This document shows, piece by piece, positions 9,063-17,925 of a DNA stretch of 64,000 nucleotides. Below the pieces are notes generated by a model. That model did no database searches. It was not told the origin of the DNA and saw only the letters and a program-made list of their open reading frames with translations. The translations under genes and the position numbers were made by a program. Where the stretch lies: positions 1 to 64,000 of the forward strand of contig CAYOOT010000004.1 of the NCBI GenBank assembly GCA_964405665.1, in the 5' to 3' direction. Source of the DNA: CAYOOT01 sp964405665. Its GTDB lineage: Bacteria > Bdellovibrionota_C > UBA2361 > SZUA-149 > CAZDWZ01. Numbering within the stretch: the first letter of the stretch is position 1; each line of letters opens with the position of its first letter.

Positions 9063-10133
9063 ATGAAAAAAATTAGCCTAATTATTCTTTTTTCTTTTAT
9101 TCTAATCAGCAATGCTTTTGCCGATGATCAATTTAAAATTGGTGTGTCGCTTGCTCTGACAGGAGAAGGAGCAAACGCAGGCAATGCTTGTAAAAATGGA
9201 ATTACTCTTGCTTTGGAACATCTTCCGCAAGATCTAAGAAATAAAATTTCCGTAGAATTAGAAGACGATGGGATGGTTCCAAAAAATACAGTCAGTGTTT
9301 TTAATAAATTCGTTGATCTTTCTAAAATCAACGCCATGATATCTTTTACCTCCGGTTGTTCTAATTCTGTCGCCGCTCTTGCTGAAAAAAAGCAAATTCC
9401 CTTATTAGCCATAGCAACGGATCCGAAAGTGGTACAAGATAAAAAATTCGTTTTTAATATCTGGGTTACTCCGGAAACTGAATCAAAATTACTTGCCGAA
9501 GAAATTATCAAAAGAAAATACAAAAAAATAGCAAAAATTACGGCAATCCACGATATGTATATTGCTGTCAACAAAACTTTGGACCAAACATTAGGCGATA
9601 AAGTTCAAACTGTTCTTAATGAAGAATATTCCTCTGATGCCAAAGATTTTAAACCTTTTTTAACAAAGCTAAAATCATACAAGGATGTGGATGCAGTTTT
9701 TGTCGGTCTTTGGTTCGGTCAGGTAGGAATCTTTGCCAAACAAGCAAAAGAACTGGGGATCAAGCTTCCTCTTTTTGGTTACGAATTATTTGAAGATCCT
9801 AATGAGGTCAAACTTTCTCAAGGGGGTTTGCTCGGTCAGTTTTATGTAAATACTGATGATCCGGTAGATTCTTTTATGAAAGAATATAATACCCGTTTCC
9901 CCAATGCCGCAGGTTTAGGTTCGGCAAATTGTCATGATGCCATAATTTTATTTGCTAATGCCTATAAAAAAAATAATAGTAACAGCCCCGAAGGAATAGT
10001 TGAATATTTAGAGAATTTAAGAGATTTTTCCGGAGCTTTGGGGCTTTATTCCAGCACCGGGGATCATCGCTTCAGTATACCGGCAACGATGAAAGTTGTT
10101 ACAAAAAATGGCTTCGAAAAGCTAAATAAATAA
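9063..10133 (+). CDS. Periplasmic LivJ/LivK-type ABC solute-binding protein
   Basis: A 356 aa type I periplasmic binding protein (Peripla_BP_6 family). I start it at ATG 9063, which gives a proper signal peptide (MKKISLIILFSF, cleavage likely after NAFA). An upstream TTG at 9009 would add 18 unlikely residues. After the signal come IGVSLALTGEGANAGNACKN and the repeated Rossmann-like halves with ISFTSGCSNSV and AVFVGLWFGQVG, all typical of the family. Members bind branched-chain amino acids, amides or organic acids. No permease or ATPase gene is next to it. The following gene, 9 bp on, encodes a sugar-acid dehydratase, so the ligand may be a carboxylate. Confidence 0.85.
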   Translation: MKKISLIILFSFILISNAFADDQFKIGVSLALTGEGANAGNACKNGITLALEHLPQDLRNKISVELEDDGMVPKNTVSVFNKFVDLSKINAMISFTSGCSNSVAALAEKKQIPLLAIATDPKVVQDKKFVFNIWVTPETESKLLAEEIIKRKYKKIAKITAIHDMYIAVNKTLDQTLGDKVQTVLNEEYSSDAKDFKPFLTKLKSYKDVDAVFVGLWFGQVGIFAKQAKELGIKLPLFGYELFEDPNEVKLSQGGLLGQFYVNTDDPVDSFMKEYNTRFPNAAGLGSANCHDAIILFANAYKKNNSNSPEGIVEYLENLRDFSGALGLYSSTGDHRFSIPATMKVVTKNGFEKLNK

Positions 10134-10142
10134 GGATCTAAG

Positions 10143-12098
10143 ATGTTAGAAAAAAACTTCAGTGAATTGTCGGAACATTGTTATCAAATTAGAACAAAAG
10201 CCCCCGGTAACCTTGGAGTACTTCCTTTGACCAAAGAAATGTTACTCCATAGCCCCAGCGGAGATGTTTTTGGTTACAGCCAAAATGCCGGAATGGGTTG
10301 GGACCCCCAAGCAATGCTGGGAGATCAGGTTTTAATTCTTAGCACCTCGGGAGGATTGCGGGCTGATGATGGAACTCCCATTGCTCTAGGAATGCATACC
10401 GGGCATTGGGAGCTAAATTTGCTGGTTAAAGAAGCGGCCCTAACTTGTAAAGAAATGGGGCAAGTTCCTTTTTCTGCTTTTTGTTCTGATCCTTGCGATG
10501 GAAGGACACAAGGCACAGATGGAATGATGGATTCTCTGCCTTATAGAAATAGCGCGGCAGAAGCTTTTGGAAGATTAATCAGATCGCTACCAACGAGAAA
10601 AGGAATAATCGGCATTGCCACTTGCGATAAGGGGCTCCCGGCAATGATGATGGCCCTTGCCGAAGCCCACAAGTTTCCAGGAATTTTAATTCCCGGCGGA
10701 GTAACTCTTCCTCCAGTTAGCGGAGAAGATGCCGGAGCGATTCAATCCATTGGAGTAAGATTTGCTCATAATGAAATTACGCTGGAAGATGCCGCAACTT
10801 TAGGCTGCACGGCTTGTGCTACTGCAGGAGGAGGCTGTCAATTTTTAGGAACTGCCGCTTCTTCCCAAGTTATTGCGGAAGCCTTGGGAATATGCCTTCC
10901 CCACTCGGCTTTAGTTCCATCGGGTGAAAATATTTGGTTCGAACTGGCACGACAATCAGCCGCTGCTTTAAGAAATTTAATTAAAAATAAAATTCCTTTA
11001 AATAAAATTTTAACGCACGGTGCTTTTAAAAATGCAATGGTTGTACATGCTGCATTTGGCGCCAGCACTAATTTACTTTTACATCTTCCGGCTATTGCTT
11101 ATAACGTGGAAGTTCCTCGACCCACCGTTGAAGATTGGAATAAAATTAATCAAAAAACTCCGCGCTTAGTTGACGTTCTACCTAACGGTCCAAGGAATTT
11201 TAAAACAGTGCAATTATATTTAGCAGGCGGTGTTCCGGAAGTGATGCTGCATTTAAGAGATTTAGGACTTTTAGATTTAAATGTTTTGACAGTTAGTGGT
11301 TGTTCTCTTGGTGAAAACTTAAATACTTGGGAAAAATCAGAAAGACGCAAGCGTTTTCAAGAGATTTTAAAAAGAGAGGATAATGTTGAATATACCGAGG
11401 TAATCATGTCCCCGGAAATGGCCAAAACCAAGGGACTTGCCCGTACAGCAATTTTTCCTCTGGGAAACATCGCCCCTGAAGGTTCCGTAGTAAAATCCAC
11501 ATCGATTGATAATAGTCTTTGCCCGGAAAACTGTTACCATCATGTTGGTCGAGCAAGAGTATTCGTTACAGAAGATGCAGCTATTGCAGCCATCAAAAGT
11601 AGCGGCGAAAAACAACTGCTTCCCGGAGATATTGTTGTATTAATTTGCCGCGGCCCGCTAGGTGCGGGCATGCCTGAAACTGCCCAAATTACCATTGCTT
11701 TAAAATATACTAAAGCCTTAAAACACATGGCTTTGATCACCGACGGACGTTTCTCCGGTTTTTCCAGCGGTCCTTGTATTGGCCATGTCGGCCCGGAAGC
11801 TTTAGCTGATGGACCGATTGGTAAAATTCTCGATGGAGATATTATTGAAATCAATATCGACAGAAACAAAATGCAGGGGAGCATTAATCTTATCGGCAGC
11901 AAAGATTGTCCTAATGAAAAACTTTCCGTGGAAAATGGAAATGAAATTTTAAAAAGAAGATCCTTGCGCAGCGATTTAAAAGCAAACTCTGAGCTACCAA
12001 AAGCAACAAAACTCTGGGCTGCTCTCCAACAAACTGGAGGAGGAACTTGGGGTGGTTGTGTTTATGATGTTGATAAAATTATTGAGAAGTTGAAGTAA
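10143..12098 (+). CDS. YjhG/YagF-type aldonic-acid (xylonate) dehydratase, IlvD/Edd family
   Basis: A 651 aa Fe-S dehydratase, close in length and motifs to the YjhG/YagF branch of the IlvD/Edd family (about 650 aa). These enzymes convert sugar acids such as D-xylonate to 2-keto-3-deoxy acids. Diagnostic stretches are SGDVFGYSQNAGMGWDPQ (about 39), DPCDGRTQGTDGMMDSLP (119), IATCDKGLPAMMMALAEA (159) and GCTACATAGGGCQFLGTAA (222). The cysteines expected to bind the cluster are present. A strong AAGGA site precedes the ATG. It follows the binding-protein gene by 9 bp and faces an SDR and an FAH-family gene that could complete the pathway. The exact sugar acid is inferred, not shown. Confidence 0.88.
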   Translation: MLEKNFSELSEHCYQIRTKAPGNLGVLPLTKEMLLHSPSGDVFGYSQNAGMGWDPQAMLGDQVLILSTSGGLRADDGTPIALGMHTGHWELNLLVKEAALTCKEMGQVPFSAFCSDPCDGRTQGTDGMMDSLPYRNSAAEAFGRLIRSLPTRKGIIGIATCDKGLPAMMMALAEAHKFPGILIPGGVTLPPVSGEDAGAIQSIGVRFAHNEITLEDAATLGCTACATAGGGCQFLGTAASSQVIAEALGICLPHSALVPSGENIWFELARQSAAALRNLIKNKIPLNKILTHGAFKNAMVVHAAFGASTNLLLHLPAIAYNVEVPRPTVEDWNKINQKTPRLVDVLPNGPRNFKTVQLYLAGGVPEVMLHLRDLGLLDLNVLTVSGCSLGENLNTWEKSERRKRFQEILKREDNVEYTEVIMSPEMAKTKGLARTAIFPLGNIAPEGSVVKSTSIDNSLCPENCYHHVGRARVFVTEDAAIAAIKSSGEKQLLPGDIVVLICRGPLGAGMPETAQITIALKYTKALKHMALITDGRFSGFSSGPCIGHVGPEALADGPIGKILDGDIIEINIDRNKMQGSINLIGSKDCPNEKLSVENGNEILKRRSLRSDLKANSELPKATKLWAALQQTGGGTWGGCVYDVDKIIEKLK

Positions 12099-12144
12099 CG
12101 GCTGGCAGAGAGAAAATACTGCTGATTAAGGCTATCTGCCAAAA

Positions 12145-12223
12145 GTAGGGGCACCCTTTATGGGTGCCCGGTTGACCAATATATTATTTTGGAATTCCGG
12201 GCACCCATAAAGGGTGCCCCTAC
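12145..12223. repeat. Palindromic repeat family C, full copy
   Basis: A 79-bp inverted repeat with arms GTAGGGGCACCCTTTATGG and its inverse, enclosing a short AT centre that ends in GGAATTCC. A second full copy is at 29524-29601 and a single arm is at 50175-50210. It lies between the dehydratase and a small ORF and probably folds as a long hairpin in RNA. Confidence 0.85.
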
Positions 12224-12318
12224 TATCATGATTTCATTAGATATTTTAATTATAAAATTAAATGAGGCACCCTGCCTTCCAGAAGGGATTATATAAAGAA
12301 AACATTCTGGGAGGCTCA

Positions 12319-12501
12319 ATGCGTAAATACGAAAAAAATCTTAGTTCCGAAACAACAAAAAAATTTTCCAATCTTTTAGCAAATAATTTAAACGATCAAA
12401 TGGAAGCAAGCAAAATTTGTCTGCCGACAAATGCTTACAAGATCAAAGATCCTCTCAATAAATCCAAAAATATAACTATTTTCCGATTAGATATTTTTTA
12501 A
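12319..12501 (+). CDS. Small hypothetical protein
   Basis: A 60 aa ORF with no recognised domain. The ATG at 12319 has an excellent ribosome binding site (GGGAGG five bases upstream), the main reason to believe it is translated. An upstream ATG at 12262 lacks one. The protein is polar (Lys, Asn, Ser-rich) with no signal peptide or membrane helix. It ends 4 bp before the convergent FAH-family gene. Confidence 0.4.
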   Translation: MRKYEKNLSSETTKKFSNLLANNLNDQMEASKICLPTNAYKIKDPLNKSKNITIFRLDIF

Positions 12502-12505
12502 TCGC

Positions 12506-13363
12506 TTAACCTTCGTAAGCAACTACATGCTGCTTGGATTCTCCTAGTCCTTCAATCCCCAGTTCAACTACATCTCCAGGTTTTAAATAGAGAGGCGGTT
12601 TAAATCCTAAACCCACTCCAGCAGGAGTTCCTGTACTGATAATATCTCCAGGAAGCAAACTCATGAACTGACTGAGATAACTGACCACATAAGAAACATT
12701 AAAAATAAAATTTTTAGTGCTGCCATTTTGTTTTAAGTCGCCATTAACTTTTAGCCACATCGCCAAATCATTAACATCTTTTATTTCATCGCGTGTTGCC
12801 AGATATGGTCCCAACGGTGCAAAGGTATCGCAGCTTTTTCCTTTGACCCATTGACCGCCTCTTTCTAATTGGAATTCTCTTTCACTATAATCATTATGCA
12901 AAATAAAACCAGCCACATAATCCATTGCTTTATCCATACTGACATAGGAAACTTTTTTCTCAATCACTACTGCAAGCTCTACTTCCCAATCTGTTTTTTG
13001 TGAATTTTTTGGAATAACCAAATTATCGTTTGGTCCGACAATAGAAGAAGTGGCTTTAAAAAAGACCACCGGTTCTTTGGGCGGTTCTGCTCCGCTTTCT
13101 TTGGCGTGATCTTTAAAATTAAGGCCGATACAAATCAATTTACTTGGACGGCAAACTGCAGGAGCAAGGCGAACAGAATCTCCCACTTTTGCTGCAGCCG
13201 AAGCATTGGCTGCAAGCCAAGCTTTTAAGCGGCCAATTCCATTTGTTTCAAAAAATTTTTCGTTATAATCCTCCCCAAAAGCTGAAGTATCAATTTTCTG
13301 TCCATCAGCCAAAATTATTCCAGGTTTTTCTTTACCAACTTCACCGTGACGAAACAATTTCAT
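12506..13363 (-). CDS. Fumarylacetoacetate hydrolase-family enzyme, likely diketo-deoxy sugar-acid hydrolase
   Basis: A 285 aa FAH-family protein. Short stretches resemble proteins annotated as ureidoglycolate lyase or 2,4-diketo-3-deoxy-L-fuconate hydrolase: SKLICIGLNFKDHAKESG (about 74), the metal-binding DWEVELAVVI (about 125), HNDYSERE (about 155), then STGTPAGVGLG near the C-terminus. The acidic residues of the metal site (Glu, Glu, Asp) are present. It follows the SDR gene by 52 bp on the same strand. With a sugar-acid dehydratase opposite, the likely reaction is hydrolysis of a 2,4-diketo-3-deoxy acid to pyruvate and a hydroxy acid. Isomerase or decarboxylase activity is the alternative for this superfamily. 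Confidence 0.82.
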   Translation of the reverse strand: MKLFRHGEVGKEKPGIILADGQKIDTSAFGEDYNEKFFETNGIGRLKAWLAANASAAAKVGDSVRLAPAVCRPSKLICIGLNFKDHAKESGAEPPKEPVVFFKATSSIVGPNDNLVIPKNSQKTDWEVELAVVIEKKVSYVSMDKAMDYVAGFILHNDYSEREFQLERGGQWVKGKSCDTFAPLGPYLATRDEIKDVNDLAMWLKVNGDLKQNGSTKNFIFNVSYVVSYLSQFMSLLPGDIISTGTPAGVGLGFKPPLYLKPGDVVELGIEGLGESKQHVVAYEG

Positions 13364-13415
13364 AACTCACTCTCAATTAATTATTATTAAAAAATATTGA
13401 AAAAGCATCTATGTT

Positions 13416-14195
13416 TTAGCGAATATAGGACATGCCACCATCTATCGGATAATAGCAACCTGTTAAAAAGGATGCTTCATCGGAACATAAATACAAAGCA
13501 AAGTTTGCCACTTCTTCCGGTTTTGCCATTCTGCCAATTGGAGCAGATTTAGATAATTTTTCAAACATTTCTTGTTGATTATCCGGATAATTCTTTTTTA
13601 AATAATCATCGACAAAGGGAGTGTGCACTCTTGCCGGACAAATACAATTACAACGAATGTGATCATTAATATAATCTTTTGCTACGGAAAGAGTCATTGT
13701 AAAAACTGCTCCTTTACTCATTGAATAAGCAAAACGATCTTGTAATCCGACATAAGAAGCAATTGAGGCCAGATTTAAAATTACTCCGCCACCATGAGAT
13801 TTCATCTTGGAAATGCCATACTTTAAACAATTATAAACTCCCTTAACATTTACAGAAAATACCTTATCAAAATCTTCTTCGCTGGTATCTTCAGCTTTTC
13901 CGATATTGGAAATGCCGGCATTATTAACCAAAATATTTATTTTCGATGTTTTAGAACAAATTTCATCAAATACTTTTTTTACTTCAGCTTGATTACTCAC
14001 ATCACAACCTAGACAAAAAGCTTTTCCTCCTTTTTCTCTAATCCCCGCAGCAACTTTTTCCCCTTCTTCTTTATTCCTTTCCACCACCACCACTTCTGCC
14101 CCATTGGTCGCAAAAACCTCAGCTATCGCTTTTCCAATCCCCGACCCCGCTCCTGTAACAACGGCAACTTTGTTATCAAGTCTAAAATTTGTCAT
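13416..14195 (-). CDS. Short-chain dehydrogenase/reductase, likely 2-keto-3-deoxy sugar-acid dehydrogenase
   Basis: A 259 aa classical SDR with the cofactor motif VTGAGSGIGKAIAEVFA (about 13), NNAGIS (about 91), catalytic Ser in NLASIAS (about 142) and YSMSKGA (about 155). An acidic or neutral residue rather than an Arg pair after beta-2 (VVVERNKEE) suggests NAD preference. The C-terminus (SFLTGCYYPIDGGMSY) is canonical. It is upstream of the FAH-family gene, an arrangement known from the non-phosphorylated L-fucose/L-rhamnose pathways, where an SDR oxidises 2-keto-3-deoxy-L-fuconate. Substrate is inferred from that context only. Confidence 0.85.
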   Translation of the reverse strand: MTNFRLDNKVAVVTGAGSGIGKAIAEVFATNGAEVVVVERNKEEGEKVAAGIREKGGKAFCLGCDVSNQAEVKKVFDEICSKTSKINILVNNAGISNIGKAEDTSEEDFDKVFSVNVKGVYNCLKYGISKMKSHGGGVILNLASIASYVGLQDRFAYSMSKGAVFTMTLSVAKDYINDHIRCNCICPARVHTPFVDDYLKKNYPDNQQEMFEKLSKSAPIGRMAKPEEVANFALYLCSDEASFLTGCYYPIDGGMSYIR

Positions 14196-14402
14196 ATATC
14201 CAAATACTTAATGGTTATTAAATCGGCTTTTACTTCTACTTTATCTTTATCAAAGCATTCCACTTAATACAAACAACACAAAAAATTATCTGCAATTCTT
14301 ACAGTTTTATGATTGACCAATTTGCCTATTAAGTTTATTCTCTTTAAAGTTTAAATCTAAAGATTTTTAGTACTTAAGAACCATATTAACAAGTCAGCGC
14401 TT

Positions 14403-14921
14403 ATGGAAGAAAATACTGTTAATTCCGAAAGAAGTGATAAAATCAGACCTTTTGAAAGAGAATTTACGGCAAAAGAAGTTCAATCTATTTTGCGATCTTT
14501 AACAGGGAATATTGAGAAAATCGGTCTGGCCTTATTGAATTACTATGCAAGAACTGAACTTGTCGCTGCCAGCGGCAAAGCTAAGCATCGCGGAAGAGCA
14601 AAATATAACTATCCGGATATTGTGCTTCTTTGCTGGTTATTTAGAATGAAAAAAGAAGGATTGCCGGTTAATCGTTTTCGTCGGGGTATCGATTATTTGA
14701 GAAAGCGGATGCCGAAGCTCTATGAAAATCCCAAAGACATGATTCTTTTAACTGATGGTAAAAATCTTTTCTTAAAACACCGCATTGAAGATAAAGATGA
14801 TATCGCCGAAGCTTTAACAGGTTCAAGAGCCGGACAATATGTTTGGGCTTATTCTATTGGTACTTTGATTGAAGAAGTAGATCGAGTGATCGAAAATCAC
14901 AATCGCCGATTGGTTGCGTAA
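14403..14921 (+). CDS. MerR-like DNA-binding protein
   Basis: A 172 aa protein whose residues 20-105 resemble the MerR winged-helix domain: FTAKEVQSILR (recognition region start), LNYYARTELVAASG in place of the usual LRYWxRxGLL, then KYNYPDIVLLCWLFRMKKEGLP and RFRRGIDYLRKRMP. The C-terminal 65 residues have no metal-binding cysteines and may bind a partner. No target is obvious. The TAA stop is the first three bases of a palindromic repeat. Assignment rests on pattern, so moderate confidence. Confidence 0.65.
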   Translation: MEENTVNSERSDKIRPFEREFTAKEVQSILRSLTGNIEKIGLALLNYYARTELVAASGKAKHRGRAKYNYPDIVLLCWLFRMKKEGLPVNRFRRGIDYLRKRMPKLYENPKDMILLTDGKNLFLKHRIEDKDDIAEALTGSRAGQYVWAYSIGTLIEEVDRVIENHNRRLVA

Positions 14922-14994
14922 TTCTCCCCTTTTTCCCACGCTGCAGATATTCTAGTACTATTTATAGTTTGATGTGGGAAAAAGGGGAGAATAA
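14919..14994. repeat. Palindromic repeat family R, copy 1
   Basis: An inverted repeat beginning TAATTCTCCCC and ending GGGGAGAATAA, with 19-bp arms and a roughly 35-bp centre. The centre (GCTGCAGATATTCTAGTACT and onward) is the inverse of the centre of copy 2 at 25613, so the element has an orientation. The first TAA is the stop codon of the MerR-like gene. Confidence 0.88.
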
Positions 14995-15033
14995 TTTAAT
15001 TATTTTTAATAGGCCCCCGAATTGAACTGCTGA

Positions 15034-16371
15034 CTAGTCAATCACATACTCTTTCAACTTATTCAACAAAGTCTTATAGCTCACTCCCAAAATTTTTGCT
15101 GCCTTAGATTTATTTCCTTTGGTCTGTTGCATAATTGTTAAAATAGCTTTTATTTCTGCTTCTTTCGTTGCCAAAGCAGAAATATCATGAAGACTGGGTT
15201 GAAACACCTCTTCAAAGTTGGTTTTCTCTAAATTAAAAGCTTCAGGTAAAAGCTCCTTTGGAGAAAAAATCATTGCTCTTTCAATTGCATTTTCTAACTC
15301 TCGGACATTTCCGGGCCAATCATATTGCATTAAAAATTTCAGGGTTTCCTTGGAAATAATTGGCAAATCTACTTTCAATTCAGCAGCAAGAAGTTTTATG
15401 AAATAACTAAGCAATAAAGGAATATCGTCTTTTCTCTCTCTTAATGGAGGAATTTCAAAAACCATTACACTTAAACGATAAAATAAATCTGCACGAAATT
15501 TGCCACTTTTAATGTCAGATTCTAAATTGGAATTTGTTGCGGAAATGACCCGAGAATTGATTTTTATTGTAGAATTTCCTCCCACTCTTTTTATTTCAGA
15601 TTCCTGCAATGTTCTTAAAAGCTTTACCTGCAACTCCAGCGGCATGTTCCCGATTTCATCGAGAAAAATTGAACCGTTACTGGATATTTCAAAAAGTCCA
15701 ATTCTTCTTTCACTTGCTCCGGTAAATGCTCCCGGCTCATAGCCAAAAAACTCACTTTCTAAAAGATCCTTGGGAGTTGACCCACAATTAACGGCAACAA
15801 AAGCTTCTTCCGCCCTAATCCCTTGCTCATGAATAAAACGAGCAAGCATATCTTTCCCTACTCCGCTTTCTCCGAGAATCAAAACAGGAGTGCTCAGTGA
15901 AGCAACTTTTAAAGCCTGCTTCAGTATTCCCTCTAATTTATTATCTTGCGTAATTAATCTCCTTTGCACTTTTCTTTTGCGAAGCATTAAATTTCGATCA
16001 ATTACTCGATGATGCTCAATCACTTGAGCAATCATGTTGCATAAAGCCACAGGATCAAAAGGCTTAGTAACAAAATCAATTGCGCCATGCTTCATTGCTT
16101 GTACAGCAATCGGAATATCGCCATAGGCAGTCATCAAAACAATGGGCACTTTTTTATTAATCAGCTTGCTATCTTTGATAAAATCTATTCCACTTTTCTG
16201 GGGAAGTTTGAGATCGGTTAACACTAAGCTAAATTCATCGGTCTTGAATATATCTAGCGCTTCTTCAGCAGAAGAAGTGGAAGTAACTAAATAGCCCTCA
16301 GAACTGAGAACTGTAGTGAGCACCTCTCTTAGGGAGTCAGTATCTTCGATTAAAAGGATATTATTGGACAT
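15034..16371 (-). CDS. NtrC-family sigma-54-dependent response regulator
   Basis: A 445 aa enhancer-binding activator. Receiver domain 1-120 with Asp53 (TDLKLP) and Lys in TKPFDP. AAA+ domain about 145-370 has Walker A GESGVGKD, the sigma-54 contact loop GAFTGA, Walker B IFLDEIG and the R-finger region. A Fis-type helix-turn-helix lies at the C-terminus (KSKAAKILGVSYKTLLNKL). It needs RpoN and an activating kinase. No kinase gene is adjacent, so it is an orphan here, although the kinase at the left edge is a possible but distant partner. Target promoters are unknown. Confidence 0.92.
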   Translation of the reverse strand: MSNNILLIEDTDSLREVLTTVLSSEGYLVTSTSSAEEALDIFKTDEFSLVLTDLKLPQKSGIDFIKDSKLINKKVPIVLMTAYGDIPIAVQAMKHGAIDFVTKPFDPVALCNMIAQVIEHHRVIDRNLMLRKRKVQRRLITQDNKLEGILKQALKVASLSTPVLILGESGVGKDMLARFIHEQGIRAEEAFVAVNCGSTPKDLLESEFFGYEPGAFTGASERRIGLFEISSNGSIFLDEIGNMPLELQVKLLRTLQESEIKRVGGNSTIKINSRVISATNSNLESDIKSGKFRADLFYRLSVMVFEIPPLRERKDDIPLLLSYFIKLLAAELKVDLPIISKETLKFLMQYDWPGNVRELENAIERAMIFSPKELLPEAFNLEKTNFEEVFQPSLHDISALATKEAEIKAILTIMQQTKGNKSKAAKILGVSYKTLLNKLKEYVID

Positions 16372-16443
16372 ATCATATGTAACGACAAAAGCTCTGCAGA
16401 TGTTGAGAGCTTATTTTAGCTTATAACTACTCGGAAAATTTAG

Positions 16444-16905
16444 TTATTTTAGTAATTTCGAAGCTTCTTGTAATGCTTCTTGATAGATGTTCTTTAAAGG
16501 CAAATTAAGTTTATTGGCAACTTCTTCACAACTTATATATTCTGGAGCGATATTTAAGATTTTCCCCTGTAAATTTTTTCCCAATTTTACTTTTATCAAG
16601 CCATATTTGGTATTTACTTTAACTATTTCTCTTTGTAGTTCATAACGCGTTACGGTCTGTCTCCTTAAACCAATTGTTGTTGTTTCTTGGAAAAAAATAT
16701 CCATTAATTTTTCAACAAAATTTTCTTCACAGAGAGCATGAAGCGTATTTGCCGGACGTCCATGCTTCATAATTACAGGAGTAATCCAGGCATCTTTGGC
16801 TCCGGCAGCTAATAATTTGTTAATTGCATAAGGAAATTGCTCCGGATTCATATCATCGATATTGCATTCTAAGAGCTCTAGAGTTATTCTATCGTAATTA
16901 TTCAT
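16444..16905 (-). CDS. Stand-alone LarC C-terminal (LarC2/DUF111) domain protein
   Basis: A 153 aa protein that matches only the C-terminal part of LarC, the CTP-dependent nickel insertase that makes the nickel-pincer cofactor. Diagnostic stretches are LLECNIDDMNPEQFPYAINK (about 10), ITPVIMKHGRPA (about 40), ETTTIGLRRQTVTRYELQRE (about 74) and NIAPEYISCEEVANKL (about 117). Full LarC proteins are near 400 aa; in lactobacilli the two parts are joined by a programmed frameshift. Here nothing like LarC1 lies upstream, where galU begins on the other strand. No larA, larB or larE is in the window. The function of the lone domain is open. Confidence 0.75.
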   Translation of the reverse strand: MNNYDRITLELLECNIDDMNPEQFPYAINKLLAAGAKDAWITPVIMKHGRPANTLHALCEENFVEKLMDIFFQETTTIGLRRQTVTRYELQREIVKVNTKYGLIKVKLGKNLQGKILNIAPEYISCEEVANKLNLPLKNIYQEALQEASKLLK

Positions 16906-16964
16906 TGAATAAATTTTAAAGACATTGGCATTAAATTAATTATTATATTTTTAAAAGGTTTAAG

Positions 16965-17834
16965 ATGCAAATTCGAAAAGCAGTAATCCCTGCCGCTGGT
17001 TTAGGAACACGTTTTTTACCAGCTACCAAAGCCGTTCCCAAAGAACTTTTACCAATTGTTGATACGCCGACAGTACAATATATTGTAAAAGAAGCAGTCG
17101 ATTCTGGAATTGAAGATATTATTTTTGTAACAGGTCGAGGCAAAAATGCCTTAATCGATCATTTTGATTCGTATCCAGAGCTAGAAGACAAACTCGAAAA
17201 AGAAGGGAAATACGATCTTCTTGCCGCCCTTAAAGAAACTTCCAATATGGCAAAAATAGTATCAGTAAGACAACCGGAACCTAAGGGCTTGGGAGATGCT
17301 GTGCTTTGTGCCAAAGATTTAATTGGCGATGAACCTTTTGCTGTTTTATTGGGCGATGATTTGGTTGATGCAACAGTACCTTGCACGAAACAAATGATTG
17401 ATGTCTTTAACAAATATAATAAATCAGTTGTTGCACTAATGAGAGTTCCTGATGATGAAGTACCGCGTTTTGGGATCTGTGGTGGACACTCTACGGAAGA
17501 AAGGGTGTTCATGCTAGACACAATGGTTGAAAAGCCTAGCCTACACGAAGCGCCCTCAAATCTGGCGATTGTCGGACGTTATATTTTAAAACCATCAATT
17601 TTTAAATATTTGCAAGAAACACAAGTCGGTAAAGGTGGCGAATTACAACTCACCGATGCCATGGAAAGAATGATGAAAGTAGAAGGATTTATTGGCTATG
17701 AGTTTACCGGAAATCGTTATGATGCTGGAGACAAATTTGGCTTTATTCAAGCTTGCATTGCTTATGGCTTAAAACGTCGAGACATTGCTCCTCGCTTAAA
17801 AGCTTATATGGCTGAGCTCGTTGGTCAAAATTAA
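16965..17834 (+). CDS. galU: UTP-glucose-1-phosphate uridylyltransferase
   Basis: A 289 aa enzyme making UDP-glucose from UTP and glucose-1-phosphate, at the usual GalU length. The nucleotide-binding signature AAGLGTRFLPATKAVPKEL (about 11), EPKGLGDAVLCAK (about 106), LLGDDLVD (about 127), VEKP (about 186) and GKGGELQLTDA (about 224) are all intact. It supplies precursors for the surface glycan loci elsewhere in the window. It is divergent from the LarC2-like gene. The stop codon lies inside a perfect 13-bp hairpin. Confidence 0.95.
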   Translation: MQIRKAVIPAAGLGTRFLPATKAVPKELLPIVDTPTVQYIVKEAVDSGIEDIIFVTGRGKNALIDHFDSYPELEDKLEKEGKYDLLAALKETSNMAKIVSVRQPEPKGLGDAVLCAKDLIGDEPFAVLLGDDLVDATVPCTKQMIDVFNKYNKSVVALMRVPDDEVPRFGICGGHSTEERVFMLDTMVEKPSLHEAPSNLAIVGRYILKPSIFKYLQETQVGKGGELQLTDAMERMMKVEGFIGYEFTGNRYDAGDKFGFIQACIAYGLKRRDIAPRLKAYMAELVGQN

Positions 17835-17858
17835 TTTCAGCCAAAGGCTGAAATTAAT
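17830..17858 (+). terminator. Perfect hairpin at the galU stop codon
   Basis: ATTAATTTCAGCC and its exact inverse flank an AAA loop, with the galU TAA inside the left arm. The tail that follows (CACGGCTTTCC) has no uridine run, so this may stabilise the mRNA 3' end or be a short repeat rather than an intrinsic terminator. Confidence 0.4.
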
Positions 17859-17925
17859 CACGGCTTTCCATTAGATTCTTTGGGTTTCTATGACTTATAT
17901 TAAATCTGGAAAGACGGGTTAAAGA

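Noticed and set aside
12262..12318. Longer start for the small gene at 12319
   Set aside because: No ribosome site before 12262, while GGGAGG precedes the ATG at 12319.
14919..14994. Family R palindromes as ordinary intrinsic terminators
   Set aside because: They have long stems, but the T-run lies inside the left arm, no U-run follows the stem, and the 35-bp centre is conserved between distant copies, which a terminator loop would not need.
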